From: JAVJRN01 sp047635055
GTDB lineage: Bacteria > Bacteroidota > Bacteroidia > Cytophagales > Cyclobacteriaceae
NCBI GenBank assembly: GCA_047635055.1
Contig: JBLIIJ010000011.1
Location: 1 to 62,757 of the forward strand
Length of the DNA stretch: 62,757 bases
Direction of reading: 5' to 3'
Shown: in pieces, positions 42,339 through 51,600 of the stretch
Layout of the letters: each line of letters begins with the position of its first letter
How positions within the stretch are numbered: position 1 is the stretch's first letter
Made by a program: the position numbers and the translations under genes
The notes under the pieces: model-generated
The model's database searches: none
What the model saw: only the letters and a program-made list of their open reading frames with translations
What the model was told of the DNA's origin: nothing

Positions 42339-43165
42339 TATTTTCTCTTGGTTACAATAAACTTATCAGAATACTTGTTAGGTCTTCTAGTTTTCTTTCC
42401 TTTGGTATATAATCCATTCCTAGATCTTGGATGACCTCCCGAGCTCTTACCTTCACCACCACCCATTGGATGATCTACTGGATTCATGGCAACACCTCTC
42501 ACTCTTGGTCTTCTACCCAACCATCTATTTCTACCAGCCTTTCCAAGCCTCACATTCATATGATCAGAATTCGAAACAGTTCCAATCGTAGCGTAACAAG
42601 TTACCAAAACCATTCTCATCTCGCCTGAAGGCAACTTAACAGTACAATACTTTCCTTCACGTGCTACGATTTGCGCATAAGCACCAGCACTTCTTACCAA
42701 TGCTCCACCCTTACCCGGCTTTAGCTCTATATTATGTATGATTGTACCTAAAGGTATATCTGCTAAGAGAAGTGTATTCCCTACTTCCGGGGCTATACTC
42801 GGACCTGAAATGATTACTGAATCTACTCCAAGACCAGCAGGTGCAAGTATGTATCTTTTCTCACCATCAGCGTAAAATACCAAAGCTATATACGCTGTTC
42901 TTCCTGGATCATACTCAATTCCTTTGACCGTCGCAGGAATACCATGCTTTTCACGGAGAAAATCAACTTCTCGTAATTTTTGTTTATGACCACCTCCGAC
43001 ATTTCTTATGGTCATTCTACCGGAATTATTTCTACCTCCAGTACTTTGACCTTTTTTTGATGTCAATAACGCTTTTTCAGGAGTCGATTTGGTAATTTTA
43101 TCGAATACAGGCGCAGTTCTATGTCTCTGTCCTGGGGATATCGGTTTAAGCTTTCTTACTGCCAT
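42338..43165 (-). CDS. rplB: 50S ribosomal protein L2
   Basis: L2 is needed for subunit association and peptidyl transferase activity. The 275-residue protein has GRNNSGRMTIRNVGGGHKQ and the conserved C-terminal NPVDHPMGGGEG, which includes the functionally important His, then SRNGLYTKGKKTRR. It is 11 bp after rplW. Confidence 0.99.
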   Translation of the reverse strand: MAVRKLKPISPGQRHRTAPVFDKITKSTPEKALLTSKKGQSTGGRNNSGRMTIRNVGGGHKQKLREVDFLREKHGIPATVKGIEYDPGRTAYIALVFYADGEKRYILAPAGLGVDSVIISGPSIAPEVGNTLLLADIPLGTIIHNIELKPGKGGALVRSAGAYAQIVAREGKYCTVKLPSGEMRMVLVTCYATIGTVSNSDHMNVRLGKAGRNRWLGRRPRVRGVAMNPVDHPMGGGEGKSSGGHPRSRNGLYTKGKKTRRPNKYSDKFIVTKRK

Positions 43166-43176
43166 TTGTCAATTCT

Positions 43177-43464
43177 TTATATACCGCTGTAAAAATCAAT
43201 TATATCACCGTCCGCAACTTTTACGACAGCTTTTTTATATGACGGAGACTTACCTTCAATCATTCCAGACTTGGTATGTCGGGATTTTGATTTACCTGGA
43301 TGAATCATGGTGTTGACGCTTTCTACAGTTACCCCATAGGTCTTTTGAATTTCTGCTTTAATCTGAACCTTGTTTGCTTTTTTATCAACCATAAATCCAT
43401 ATTTGCCATGCTCATTCATAGCAGAAACCTTCTCAGTTACCAGAGGCTTTATTAATACTCCCAT
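43177..43464 (-). CDS. rplW: 50S ribosomal protein L23
   Basis: L23 is the tunnel-exit docking site for trigger factor and SRP. The 95-residue protein has IKPLVTEKVSAMNEHGKY, FMVDKKANKVQIKAEIQK and VESVNTMIHPGK. It overlaps rplD by one base. Confidence 0.98.
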   Translation of the reverse strand: MGVLIKPLVTEKVSAMNEHGKYGFMVDKKANKVQIKAEIQKTYGVTVESVNTMIHPGKSKSRHTKSGMIEGKSPSYKKAVVKVADGDIIDFYSGI

Positions 43465-44090
43465 TAGTTAAATCTCTTTTGAATTACATCTACAGCTCCT
43501 TCAGCTAATATTAATTGATCACAATGAACAAGATCAAAAATATTTATTTCGTTTGCTGTTGAAACTTTTGTGTTTTTTAAATTTTTAGATGACAAATAAA
43601 AATTCTTATTTGCCTCTGAAATAATAAAAAGTGACTTCTTATCACTTACATTTAAATTTTTCAACAGATCAATAAATGCCTTAGTTCTAGGAGCGTCCAT
43701 CTGAACGTCCTCTAGTATAGTAATCGCATTTTCACCTGCCTTTGCTGAAAAAGCGGACTTTTTAGCTATTAACTTAACCTTCTTATTCAATTTAAAGGAA
43801 TGGTCTCTTGGCTCAGGCCCAAACATAGTACCTCCACCTCGAAAAACAGGCGATTTAATACTACCAGCCCTTGCAGTTCCTGTACCTTTTTGCTTTTTTA
43901 TCTTTCTAGTCGAACCAGACACTTCGTTTCTCGGCTTGACTTTAGCAGTTCCCTGTCTCTGATTAGCCAAAAACTGCTTAATCTCCAGATATACCACATG
44001 TTCATTCGGCTCTAGGCCAAAAACTTTTTCATCTAAGGAAACTTCCCTTCCGGTATCCTCTCCTTTAATATTTAAAACAGCTAGTTTCAT
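43464..44090 (-). CDS. rplD: 50S ribosomal protein L4
   Basis: L4 lines the exit tunnel and represses the S10 operon in enterobacteria. The 208-residue protein has the tunnel loop TRKIKKQKGTGTARAGSIK, RGGGTMFGPEPRDHSFKLNK and a conserved C-terminal domain. It overlaps both rplC and rplW by one base. Whether L4 autoregulates here is unknown, but the operon's promoter region has been moved downstream of rpsJ. Confidence 0.98.
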   Translation of the reverse strand: MKLAVLNIKGEDTGREVSLDEKVFGLEPNEHVVYLEIKQFLANQRQGTAKVKPRNEVSGSTRKIKKQKGTGTARAGSIKSPVFRGGGTMFGPEPRDHSFKLNKKVKLIAKKSAFSAKAGENAITILEDVQMDAPRTKAFIDLLKNLNVSDKKSLFIISEANKNFYLSSKNLKNTKVSTANEINIFDLVHCDQLILAEGAVDVIQKRFN

Positions 44091-44722
44091 TACTTTTCTA
44101 AAATTACAAATGAATTATTAGCACCTGGGATACATCCACTCACTAGTAATAAATTTTTATCTGCGTATACCTTCAAGACTTTTAGATTTAGCACCTTTAC
44201 TCGATCTCCACCCATTCTTCCTGCCATTTTTAGTCCTTTGAAGACTCTTGAAGGAAAAGAACATGCACCAATTGATCCCGGCGCTCTCAGTCTATTATGC
44301 TGACCATGAGTAGCTTGACCTACTCCGCCAAAACCATGACGTTTGACAACTCCTTGAAAACCTTTACCTTTTGAAGTTCCAATTGCATCTAAGAAATCAT
44401 TTTCAGCAAACACCTCATTGGCCGTTATCGTGTTACCCAACACAACCTTGTCATCAAATTCAGCTCTAAAGTCTCTAAACTCAACCAACTTCTTTTTGGG
44501 TGTAGTCTTCGCTTTCGCAAAATGACCTTTAAGCGATTTGGGCGTGTTTTTATCTTTTCTTTCTCCATAGCCCAACTGAACAGCTTTATAACCGTCAGTC
44601 TCAGGGTTCTTAACCTGAGTTACTACGCAAGGACCAGCCTCTACCAACGTACATGCTACGTTTTTTCCATCTTCAAGATGGATACTGGTCATTCCTAATT
44701 TTCTACCAATAATTCCTGGCAT
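44090..44722 (-). CDS. rplC: 50S ribosomal protein L3
   Basis: L3 is an early-assembly protein whose loop reaches the peptidyl transferase centre. The 210-residue protein has MPGIIGRKLGMTSI, GTSKGKGFQGVVKRHGFGG, THGQHNRLRAPGSIG and GRMGGDRVKVLNLKV. It is the first gene after a 166-bp gap with a terminator, so it probably begins its own transcript; the nearest -7-like box is TATTTTCG at 44787-44780. Confidence 0.99.
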   Translation of the reverse strand: MPGIIGRKLGMTSIHLEDGKNVACTLVEAGPCVVTQVKNPETDGYKAVQLGYGERKDKNTPKSLKGHFAKAKTTPKKKLVEFRDFRAEFDDKVVLGNTITANEVFAENDFLDAIGTSKGKGFQGVVKRHGFGGVGQATHGQHNRLRAPGSIGACSFPSRVFKGLKMAGRMGGDRVKVLNLKVLKVYADKNLLLVSGCIPGANNSFVILEK

Positions 44723-44832
44723 TTTGCTCTTTTTTTATTTTTAATCCGTTAGAGGATAATCTTTTTGTAAAAAGGTTTGCGAAAATAGCGATTTATCTTT
44801 GTAATAAAAAGATTCGATCTAATTATTTAACA

Positions 44833-44869
44833 CAAAAAAAGAACCAATGCCCTTTGGCTATCGGTTCTT
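44833..44869 (-). terminator. Intrinsic terminator after rpsJ
   Basis: On the minus strand AAGAACC (44869-44863) pairs with GGTTCTT (44845-44839), with an inner GCC/GGC stem, and is followed by seven T residues. It lies 20 bp past the rpsJ stop and divides rpsJ from the rest of the S10 operon. Confidence 0.85.
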
Positions 44870-44888
44870 CATTCAAGCATAGTTAAAT

Positions 44889-45194
44889 CTATACTTTTAT
44901 CTCTACGTCAACTCCACTTGGAAGTTCCAATTTCATTAGCGCATCGACAGTTTTAGAACTATTACTGTATATATCAACTAATCTTTTGTAGGTGCATAGT
45001 TGAAATTGTTCCCTTGACTTTTTGTTTACGTGAGGTGATCTCAAAACAGTGAATTTCTCCTTCACTGTTGGCAATGGAATCGGTCCGCTTACTATAGCAC
45101 CAGTAGTTTTGACGGCTCTAACAATCTTCTCAGATGACTTATCAACCAAGTTGTGATCGTACGATCTAAGTTTAATTCTAATTTTTTGATTCAT
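44889..45194 (-). CDS. rpsJ: 30S ribosomal protein S10
   Basis: S10 is a head protein that also works in antitermination as NusE. The 101-residue protein has KIRIKLRSYDHNLVDKSSE, GPIPLPTVKEKFTVLRSPH and the end LPSGVDVEIKV. It follows fusA by 12 bp and is followed by a terminator, so it belongs to the str transcript rather than to the S10 operon that bears its name. Confidence 0.99.
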   Translation of the reverse strand: MNQKIRIKLRSYDHNLVDKSSEKIVRAVKTTGAIVSGPIPLPTVKEKFTVLRSPHVNKKSREQFQLCTYKRLVDIYSNSSKTVDALMKLELPSGVDVEIKV

Positions 45195-45206
45195 CGCTTT
45201 AATTTT

Positions 45207-47324
45207 TTAAGATTCAGTGCCTTTTGTTTTTGAAATAACCCCTTCAGCAATACTTTGAGGCACTTGGTCATAATGTGCGAACGTAAGGCTAGCAGTCGCT
45301 CGTCCTGAACTCATTGTTCGCAGATCGGTTACATATCCGAATAACTCCGACAATGGTACATCAGCCTTAATGACACCTGAGTTTCCTCTTGTATCCATCC
45401 CTTTCATTATACCTCTTCTCTTATTAAGATCCCCAGTAATTGATCCAGTATACTCTTCAGGAGTCACTACCTCTACAGCCATTACAGGTTCTAAAAGTAC
45501 AGGTTTCGCCTTTTTTGCTGCCTCTTTGAAGCCTATTCTCGCTGCTAATTCAAATGATAATGAATCCGAATCAACATCGTGAAATGAGCCGTGATAAAGT
45601 CTCACTTTCATATTGTCCACAGGGTATCCTGCCAAAGGTCCATTTTTCATAGCTTCCTTGAATCCTTTTTCCACTGCTGGAATAAATTCTCTTGGTATTG
45701 TACCACCAACAATACTATTAATAAACTGTAACCCTTCTACTCTATCCTTACCTTCTTCAGGTTCGTCAGACGGTCCCAACTCAAATACAATATCAGCAAA
45801 CTTACCTCTACCACCAGACTGCTTTTTGTATACTTCCTTGTGATCGACAGTTTTTCTTATAGTTTCCTTGTAAGCTACTTGAGGTGCTCCCTGAGTGATC
45901 TCAACTTTAAACTCGCGTCTCAATCTATCAATAATTATATCTAGATGGAGCTCACCCATTCCTTTAAGAATGGTCTGTCCTGTTTCATGATTGGTCTCCA
46001 CTTGTAGCGTTGGATCTTCCTCAAGAAGTTTTCCTAGCCCAATACCTAATTTATCTACGTCTGCCTGAGATTTTGGCTCTATAGCATACCCTATTACCGG
46101 TTCAGGGAAAGTCATTGATTCTAAAACTATCTTGTTCTTTTCATCGCAAAGCGTATCTCCAGTTTTTATATCCTTGAACCCTACTACAGCACCAATGTCA
46201 CCAGCGTGCAAACGATCTATTTGATTCTGTTTGTTTGCGTGCATTTGGAAGATCCTTGAAATCCTTTCTTTATTTCCTGACCTAGTGTTGTATACATATG
46301 AACCACTCTCTAGAATACCTGAATAGGATCGCACAAAACACAAACGACCTACGAAAGGATCTGTGGCAATCTTAAATGCCAATGCCGCAAATGGTTCGCT
46401 TGTTGATGGTTTTCTGTACTCGTCTTCCTCTGTATCAGGATTTATTCCTTTAATTCTGTCTCTATCAAGAGGTGATGGAAGTAGTTCCATAACATAATCA
46501 AGCATTGCTTGAACACCCTTATTTTTGAAAGCTGAACCACAAGTCATTGGAACAAAAGCTAAATCGATCGTTGCTGCTCTTAGAGCAGCTATTACCTCAT
46601 CTCTCGTAATTGACTCGGGATCTTCAAAATATTTTTCCAATAGCGTTTCATCATACTCCGCTACGGCTTCAAGTAAATATTCTCTGTATTCTGCGACTTC
46701 ATCCACCATATCGGCTGGTATATCAATCTGCTCGAATGTCATACCCATGTCATCTTCGTTCCAAACCATTGCTCGGTTTTCAACAAGATCAACAACACCC
46801 CTAAATGTCTCTTCAGCACCAATAGGCAATTGTAAAGGGACTGCCTTCGTCCCTAACATTTCCTTTACTTGCTTGCAAACGTTTAAAAAGTCCGCACCTG
46901 CCCGATCCATTTTATTTACAAAACCTATCCGAGCAACTTTATAATTATCGGCAAGTCTCCAATTAGTTTCAGATTGTGGTTCAACACCATCAACCGCACT
47001 AAATAAGAAAACTAATCCGTCTAACACTCTTAACGATCTATTTACTTCAACTGTAAAGTCAACATGACCGGGAGTATCAATTATGTTTATATGATAATCT
47101 TCGTTTTTGTACTTCCAAAAAACAGTAGTAGCAGCCGAAGTAATTGTTATCCCTCTTTCCTGCTCCTGAGCCATCCAATCCATTGTAGCGGCCCCATCAT
47201 GGACTTCTCCAATTTTATGACTCGCTCCTGTATAGTAAAGGATTCTTTCTGTTGTAGTAGTTTTACCAGCATCAATATGAGCGGCTATTCCTATGTTTCT
47301 AGTGTACTTTAAATCTCTTGCCAT
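45207..47324 (-). CDS. fusA: Elongation factor G
   Basis: EF-G drives ribosomal translocation with GTP. The 705-residue protein has GTPase motifs AHIDAGKTTTTERIL, DTPGHVDF and NKMD, then domains II to V. The position between rpsG (13 bp) and rpsJ (12 bp) marks it as the canonical copy. No tuf gene follows it, unlike E. coli. Confidence 0.99.
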   Translation of the reverse strand: MARDLKYTRNIGIAAHIDAGKTTTTERILYYTGASHKIGEVHDGAATMDWMAQEQERGITITSAATTVFWKYKNEDYHINIIDTPGHVDFTVEVNRSLRVLDGLVFLFSAVDGVEPQSETNWRLADNYKVARIGFVNKMDRAGADFLNVCKQVKEMLGTKAVPLQLPIGAEETFRGVVDLVENRAMVWNEDDMGMTFEQIDIPADMVDEVAEYREYLLEAVAEYDETLLEKYFEDPESITRDEVIAALRAATIDLAFVPMTCGSAFKNKGVQAMLDYVMELLPSPLDRDRIKGINPDTEEDEYRKPSTSEPFAALAFKIATDPFVGRLCFVRSYSGILESGSYVYNTRSGNKERISRIFQMHANKQNQIDRLHAGDIGAVVGFKDIKTGDTLCDEKNKIVLESMTFPEPVIGYAIEPKSQADVDKLGIGLGKLLEEDPTLQVETNHETGQTILKGMGELHLDIIIDRLRREFKVEITQGAPQVAYKETIRKTVDHKEVYKKQSGGRGKFADIVFELGPSDEPEEGKDRVEGLQFINSIVGGTIPREFIPAVEKGFKEAMKNGPLAGYPVDNMKVRLYHGSFHDVDSDSLSFELAARIGFKEAAKKAKPVLLEPVMAVEVVTPEEYTGSITGDLNKRRGIMKGMDTRGNSGVIKADVPLSELFGYVTDLRTMSSGRATASLTFAHYDQVPQSIAEGVISKTKGTES

Positions 47325-47337
47325 TAGTACCTAATCC

Positions 47338-47805
47338 TTAAAATCTGAAGTGAGAAAATGCTTTATTCGCTTCAGCCATTCTGTGCGTATCATCTTTTTT
47401 CTTCACTGATGCACCTTCACCTTTCGCAGCGGCAATAATTTCAGCAGCAAGTCTTTCCTTCATGGTTTTCTCCCCACGTAAACGAGCATACTTTATCATC
47501 CATTTCATCCCTAACGCTGTTTTGCGTTCTGGTCGAACCTCTATCGGCACTTGAAATGTAGCTCCTCCAACTCTTCTGCTTTTCACTTCAACAGCAGGAC
47601 AAACATAATTTAGTGCAGACTTCCAAGTCTCAACGCCATTCTCGCTTGTCTTTGTTTCCACAATCTTGATCGCTTCATAAAAAATACTATAAGCAGTACT
47701 TTTTTTTCCACTTAACATCAAGTTGTTAACGAATTTGGTAACCATTGTATCCTTATATATTGGATCAGGAAGGATGTACCTCTTCTTTGGTTTCGATTTT
47801 CTCAT
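47338..47805 (-). CDS. rpsG: 30S ribosomal protein S7
   Basis: S7 initiates assembly of the 16S 3' domain. The 155-residue protein has MRKSKPKKRYILPDPIYKD, VEVKSRRVGGATFQVPIEV and a C-terminal AFSHFRF. It lies 9 bp after rpsL and 13 bp before fusA. Confidence 0.99.
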   Translation of the reverse strand: MRKSKPKKRYILPDPIYKDTMVTKFVNNLMLSGKKSTAYSIFYEAIKIVETKTSENGVETWKSALNYVCPAVEVKSRRVGGATFQVPIEVRPERKTALGMKWMIKYARLRGEKTMKERLAAEIIAAAKGEGASVKKKDDTHRMAEANKAFSHFRF

Positions 47806-47814
47806 TTCTCCTAC

Positions 47815-48195
47815 TTACTTTTTATCCTTAGGCCTTTTAGCCCCGTATTTTGAACGTCTTTGCAATCTTCCGCTTACTCCAGCAGTATCGAGAGCTCCAC
47901 GAATGATGTGATATCTCACACCTGGTAAATCTTTAACCCTTCCGCCTCTAATTAATACAATAGAGTGCTCTTGTAGGTTATGACCTTCTCCTGGAATATA
48001 AGCATTCACTTCTTTTCCATTTGTAAGCCTAACTCTAGCCACCTTCCTCATTGCTGAATTCGGTTTCTTTGGAGTAGTTGTGTATACTCTAGTACAAACA
48101 CCTCTTCGTTGTGGACATGAGTCCAAGGCTGGCGATTTTGACTTTGAAGTCAATTTAGTTCTGCCTTTTCGTACTAATTGTTGAATAGTTGGCAT
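47815..48195 (-). CDS. rpsL: 30S ribosomal protein S12
   Basis: S12 monitors codon-anticodon pairing. The 126-residue protein keeps the lysines whose changes give streptomycin resistance, in TTPKKPNSAMRK and GGRVKDLPG, so a streptomycin-sensitive type is predicted. It is the first gene of the str operon; a full promoter lies at 48246-48276. Confidence 0.99.
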   Translation of the reverse strand: MPTIQQLVRKGRTKLTSKSKSPALDSCPQRRGVCTRVYTTTPKKPNSAMRKVARVRLTNGKEVNAYIPGEGHNLQEHSIVLIRGGRVKDLPGVRYHIIRGALDTAGVSGRLQRRSKYGAKRPKDKK

Positions 48196-48245
48196 TCTGC
48201 GTTAATTTCTAATGATCCTATTTTCGGGTCCGTATTATCGGGACG

Positions 48246-48276
48246 CAAAGATAGATATAATGATTTTATATCCCAA
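48246..48276 (-). promoter_or_regulatory. Promoter of the rpsL-rpsG-fusA-rpsJ operon
   Basis: On the minus strand TTG (48276-48274), 20 bp, then TATCTTTG (48253-48246) match the Bacteroidota -33/-7 consensus. Transcription should begin near 48240, giving a 45-nt leader before rpsL that can form a small GTCC/GGAC hairpin. Confidence 0.75.
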
Positions 48277-48303
48277 CAGTTGGAATGAATGATTTTAAAA
48301 TTT

Positions 48304-48633
48304 TTATGCTTCACCTACTGTCCCTCCAAAGTTCATTGGAAATTTAGGTGCTTCATCAATTGACTTTATATCTCCAAAAGTATTTTCATACTTCTTGATA
48401 TTATCTTGTAGAGCGTTCAATAATCTTTTCGCGTGTTCTGGTGTAATTACAATTCTTGACTTGACTTTGGCTTTTGGCACACCAGGCATTAATCGAATGA
48501 AATCAATAACAAACTCACTACTAGAGTGCGCTATCATTGCCAAGTTAGCATAGACCCCCTCGGCAGTTTCTTCCGAGAGTTCTATGTTAATTTGATTTCC
48601 TTGTTTTGCTTTCTTATCTTCCTTCGGGTCCAT
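48304..48633 (-). CDS. DUF3467-domain protein
   Basis: I start at the ATG at 48633 (MDPKEDKKAKQGNQINIELSE), 1 bp after the rpoC stop; an earlier frame start would overlap rpoC by 44 bp. The 109-residue soluble protein has the domain pattern EGVYANLAMIAHSSSEFVIDF and RIVITPEHAKRLLNAL. It is coupled to rpoC and lies before rpsL, an arrangement I believe is conserved in Bacteroidota. Its function is unknown; a link to RNA polymerase or ribosome synthesis is inference from position. Confidence 0.92.
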   Translation of the reverse strand: MDPKEDKKAKQGNQINIELSEETAEGVYANLAMIAHSSSEFVIDFIRLMPGVPKAKVKSRIVITPEHAKRLLNALQDNIKKYENTFGDIKSIDEAPKFPMNFGGTVGEA

Positions 48634-48634
48634 C

Positions 48635-51600
48635 TTAAGCTTCGTATTCTTTAGATCTTTCAAATTCTTCTTTAGCATTCACTAGTTGCTCATAATCTTC
48701 ATTTGATGTAACAATTCTATCTTGAAATTGTCTCATACCTGTTCCAGCAGGAATCAAGTGACCAACTATTACATTTTCCTTAAGACCAGATAATAAATCT
48801 CTTTTACCTCTGATGGATGCCTCACTTAAGACTTTAGTCGTTTCCTGGAATGATGCCGCCGAGATAAAACTAACAGTTCCCAGTGATGCCTGAGTGATTC
48901 CCTGAAGTATAGGTTGTGAGACCGCAGGTTCCGCACTTCTCACTGAAACAATTTTCATATCCCTTCTCTTCAAGTTAGAATTCTCATCTCTAAGTTTGCG
49001 ACTAGTTATGATCATACCTGCTTTTAGTGAATCAGAATCTCCTGAATCAATAACCACTTTTCGATCCAAAATCTCATCATTTTCTTCCATAAAAGCAAAA
49101 CGATCAACCGTTTGGTTAGTCAAGAAACTTGTATCTCCAGCGTCAATGATAATGACCTTTTGCATCATTTGTCTAACGATTACTTCAATGTGTTTATCAT
49201 TGATTTTTACACCTTGTAATCGATAAACTTCTTGAATTTCGTTTACAAGATATTCCTGAACCGCAGTTGGACCTTGGATTTTTAGTATATCCGCTGGTGT
49301 TGTAGCTCCATCTGAAAGGGCTTCACCTGCTTTTATAAAATCATTATCTTGAACGAGAATGTGCTTAGACAAAGGCACAAGATATCTCTTTTTAACTCCG
49401 TCTTTTGACTCTATGAATATCTCCCTATTACCACGTTTAATTCCACCATAAGTCACTCCACCATCAATTTCACTGACAACAGCAGGGTTAGACGGATTTC
49501 GTGCTTCAAATAATTCCGTTACTCTCGGAAGACCACCAGTAATATCTCTTGACTTACCGGATCTTCTTGGAATTTTAGCTAATACTTGACCCGCTTTGAT
49601 TTTATCTCCATGCGCCACTGAAAGGTGAGCTCCTACAGGAATGTTATATCCCTTTGAAACATCTGATCCTTCTATAATTATTGCCGGATTTTTAGTCTTA
49701 TCCTTGGTATCAATAATTACTTTTTCTCGGTGACCAGTCTGCTCGTCAGATTCTTCTTTGAAAGTAACACCTTCAATGATTGATTCAAATTCTGCTATCC
49801 CATCTAATTCTGCCATAATAACAGCATTGTATGGATCCCAGTAACAAATTTCCGCGCCTTTTTCAATCTTATCTCCATCCGACACTTTTAATATTGATCC
49901 GTAAGGCACGTGATTAGCCATCAATACTTTTTGCTTCTTAGCGTCAAGAATTCTTATTTCTCCTGAACGACCCATCACAACTTTTACCTTGTTACCATCA
50001 CCGTCTGAGGAATCTACAGTTCTTAGTTCGTCGAATTCAACAATACCATCAACTTTCGCCTTAATGTTTGCATCAACAGCGATGTTCGATGCGGTACCAC
50101 CTACGTGAAATGTTCTTAGTGTTAATTGAGTCCCTGGCTCCCCAATCGATTGGGCGGCAACCACACCAACAGCTTCGCCTAAATTAGACATGCTACCGGA
50201 TGCAAGATTTCTGCCATAGCATTTTGCGCAAATACCTCTCTTTGCCTCACAAGTCAGCACTGACCTTATCTCCACTTCTTCAATTGTAGATGCTGTAATA
50301 ACATCTGCAATTTCTTCAGTAATTTCTTCTCCTCCTTCGACAATTAATTCCTCAGAAATGGGATCATATACGTTATGAACAGTCACCCTACCTAAGATTC
50401 TTTCTGATAGAGATTCGACAATATCTTCATTATCTTTTAAGGCTTCAACAGACAAGCCTCTTAATGTACCACAGTCCATTTCATTAACAACCATGTCCTG
50501 CGCCACATCCACAAGACGTCTCGTCAGATAACCAGCATCTGCCGTTTTAAGTGCTGTATCGGCAAGACCTTTACGCGCACCGTGAGTTGAAATGAAATAC
50601 TCAATTACGTCAAGTCCTTCTTTAAAGTTGGAAAGAATAGGGTTCTCTATAATTTCACCAACAGAACCTTGAAGGTTTTTCTGCGGCTTAGCCATTAACC
50701 CTCTCATTCCTCCTAGCTGACGAATTTGTTCTCTAGAACCTCTAGCTCCAGAGTGCATCATCATGTAAATAGAGTTGAAACCTTGGTCATCCTCTTCTAA
50801 CTGCTGCATCAGCGTATCTGTCAGTTGAGTGTTCGTTCTTGTCCAAATATCAATTACTTGATTATACCTTTCGTTATCCGTGATTAGACCCATTAGGTAA
50901 TTGTTCCACACAGCCTCAACCTCTTCTTTTGCTTTAGCAACCATAGCATCTTTCTCAACTGGAATTTGGATGTTATCCAGACCCATTGAAAGACCACCTT
51001 TGTATGCCATTTGAAAGCCTAATTCTTTAATATCATCAAGAAAATGAGCTGTTCTTGCCATTCCCGATATTTTAAAGACAGTCGAAAGTATTTTTGTTAA
51101 CTTCTTCTTAGTCAACAATTCATCTACAAAACCTACAGCTTTAGGCATATGCTGATTGAACAGCACCCTACCAGCAACAGTTTCAATAATTTTTCGTTCT
51201 AACTCCCCTTTTTCATTTCTTACGTCGGTTCGTACCTTTATGTAAGCATGTTTCGAAAGTTGCCCCTCGTTCATCGCAATGATAACTTCATCAGAGTTGT
51301 AGAACGTTTTACCTTCACCCTTAACAGGTTTCTCTACTGTACTTCTTCTTCCTTTAGTAATATAGTAAAGACCCAACACCATATCCTGTGAAGGTACCGC
51401 AATTGGTGCCCCATTGGCAGGATTTAATATATTGTGTGAGGAAAGCATTAGTAATGAAGCCTCTAAAATAGCCTCATGACCAAGAGGTACATGAACAGCC
51501 ATTTGATCACCATCAAAATCGGCATTAAATGCCGTACACACTAGCGGATGTAATTGAATTGCTTTACCTTCAATAAGTTTTGGTTGGAAGGCTTGGATAC

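Noticed and set aside
44794..44801. TATCTTTG on the plus strand in the rpsJ-rplC gap
   Set aside because: It matches the -7 element but has no -33 box at 19-20 bp and would run antisense into the rpsJ terminator, so chance is likelier.
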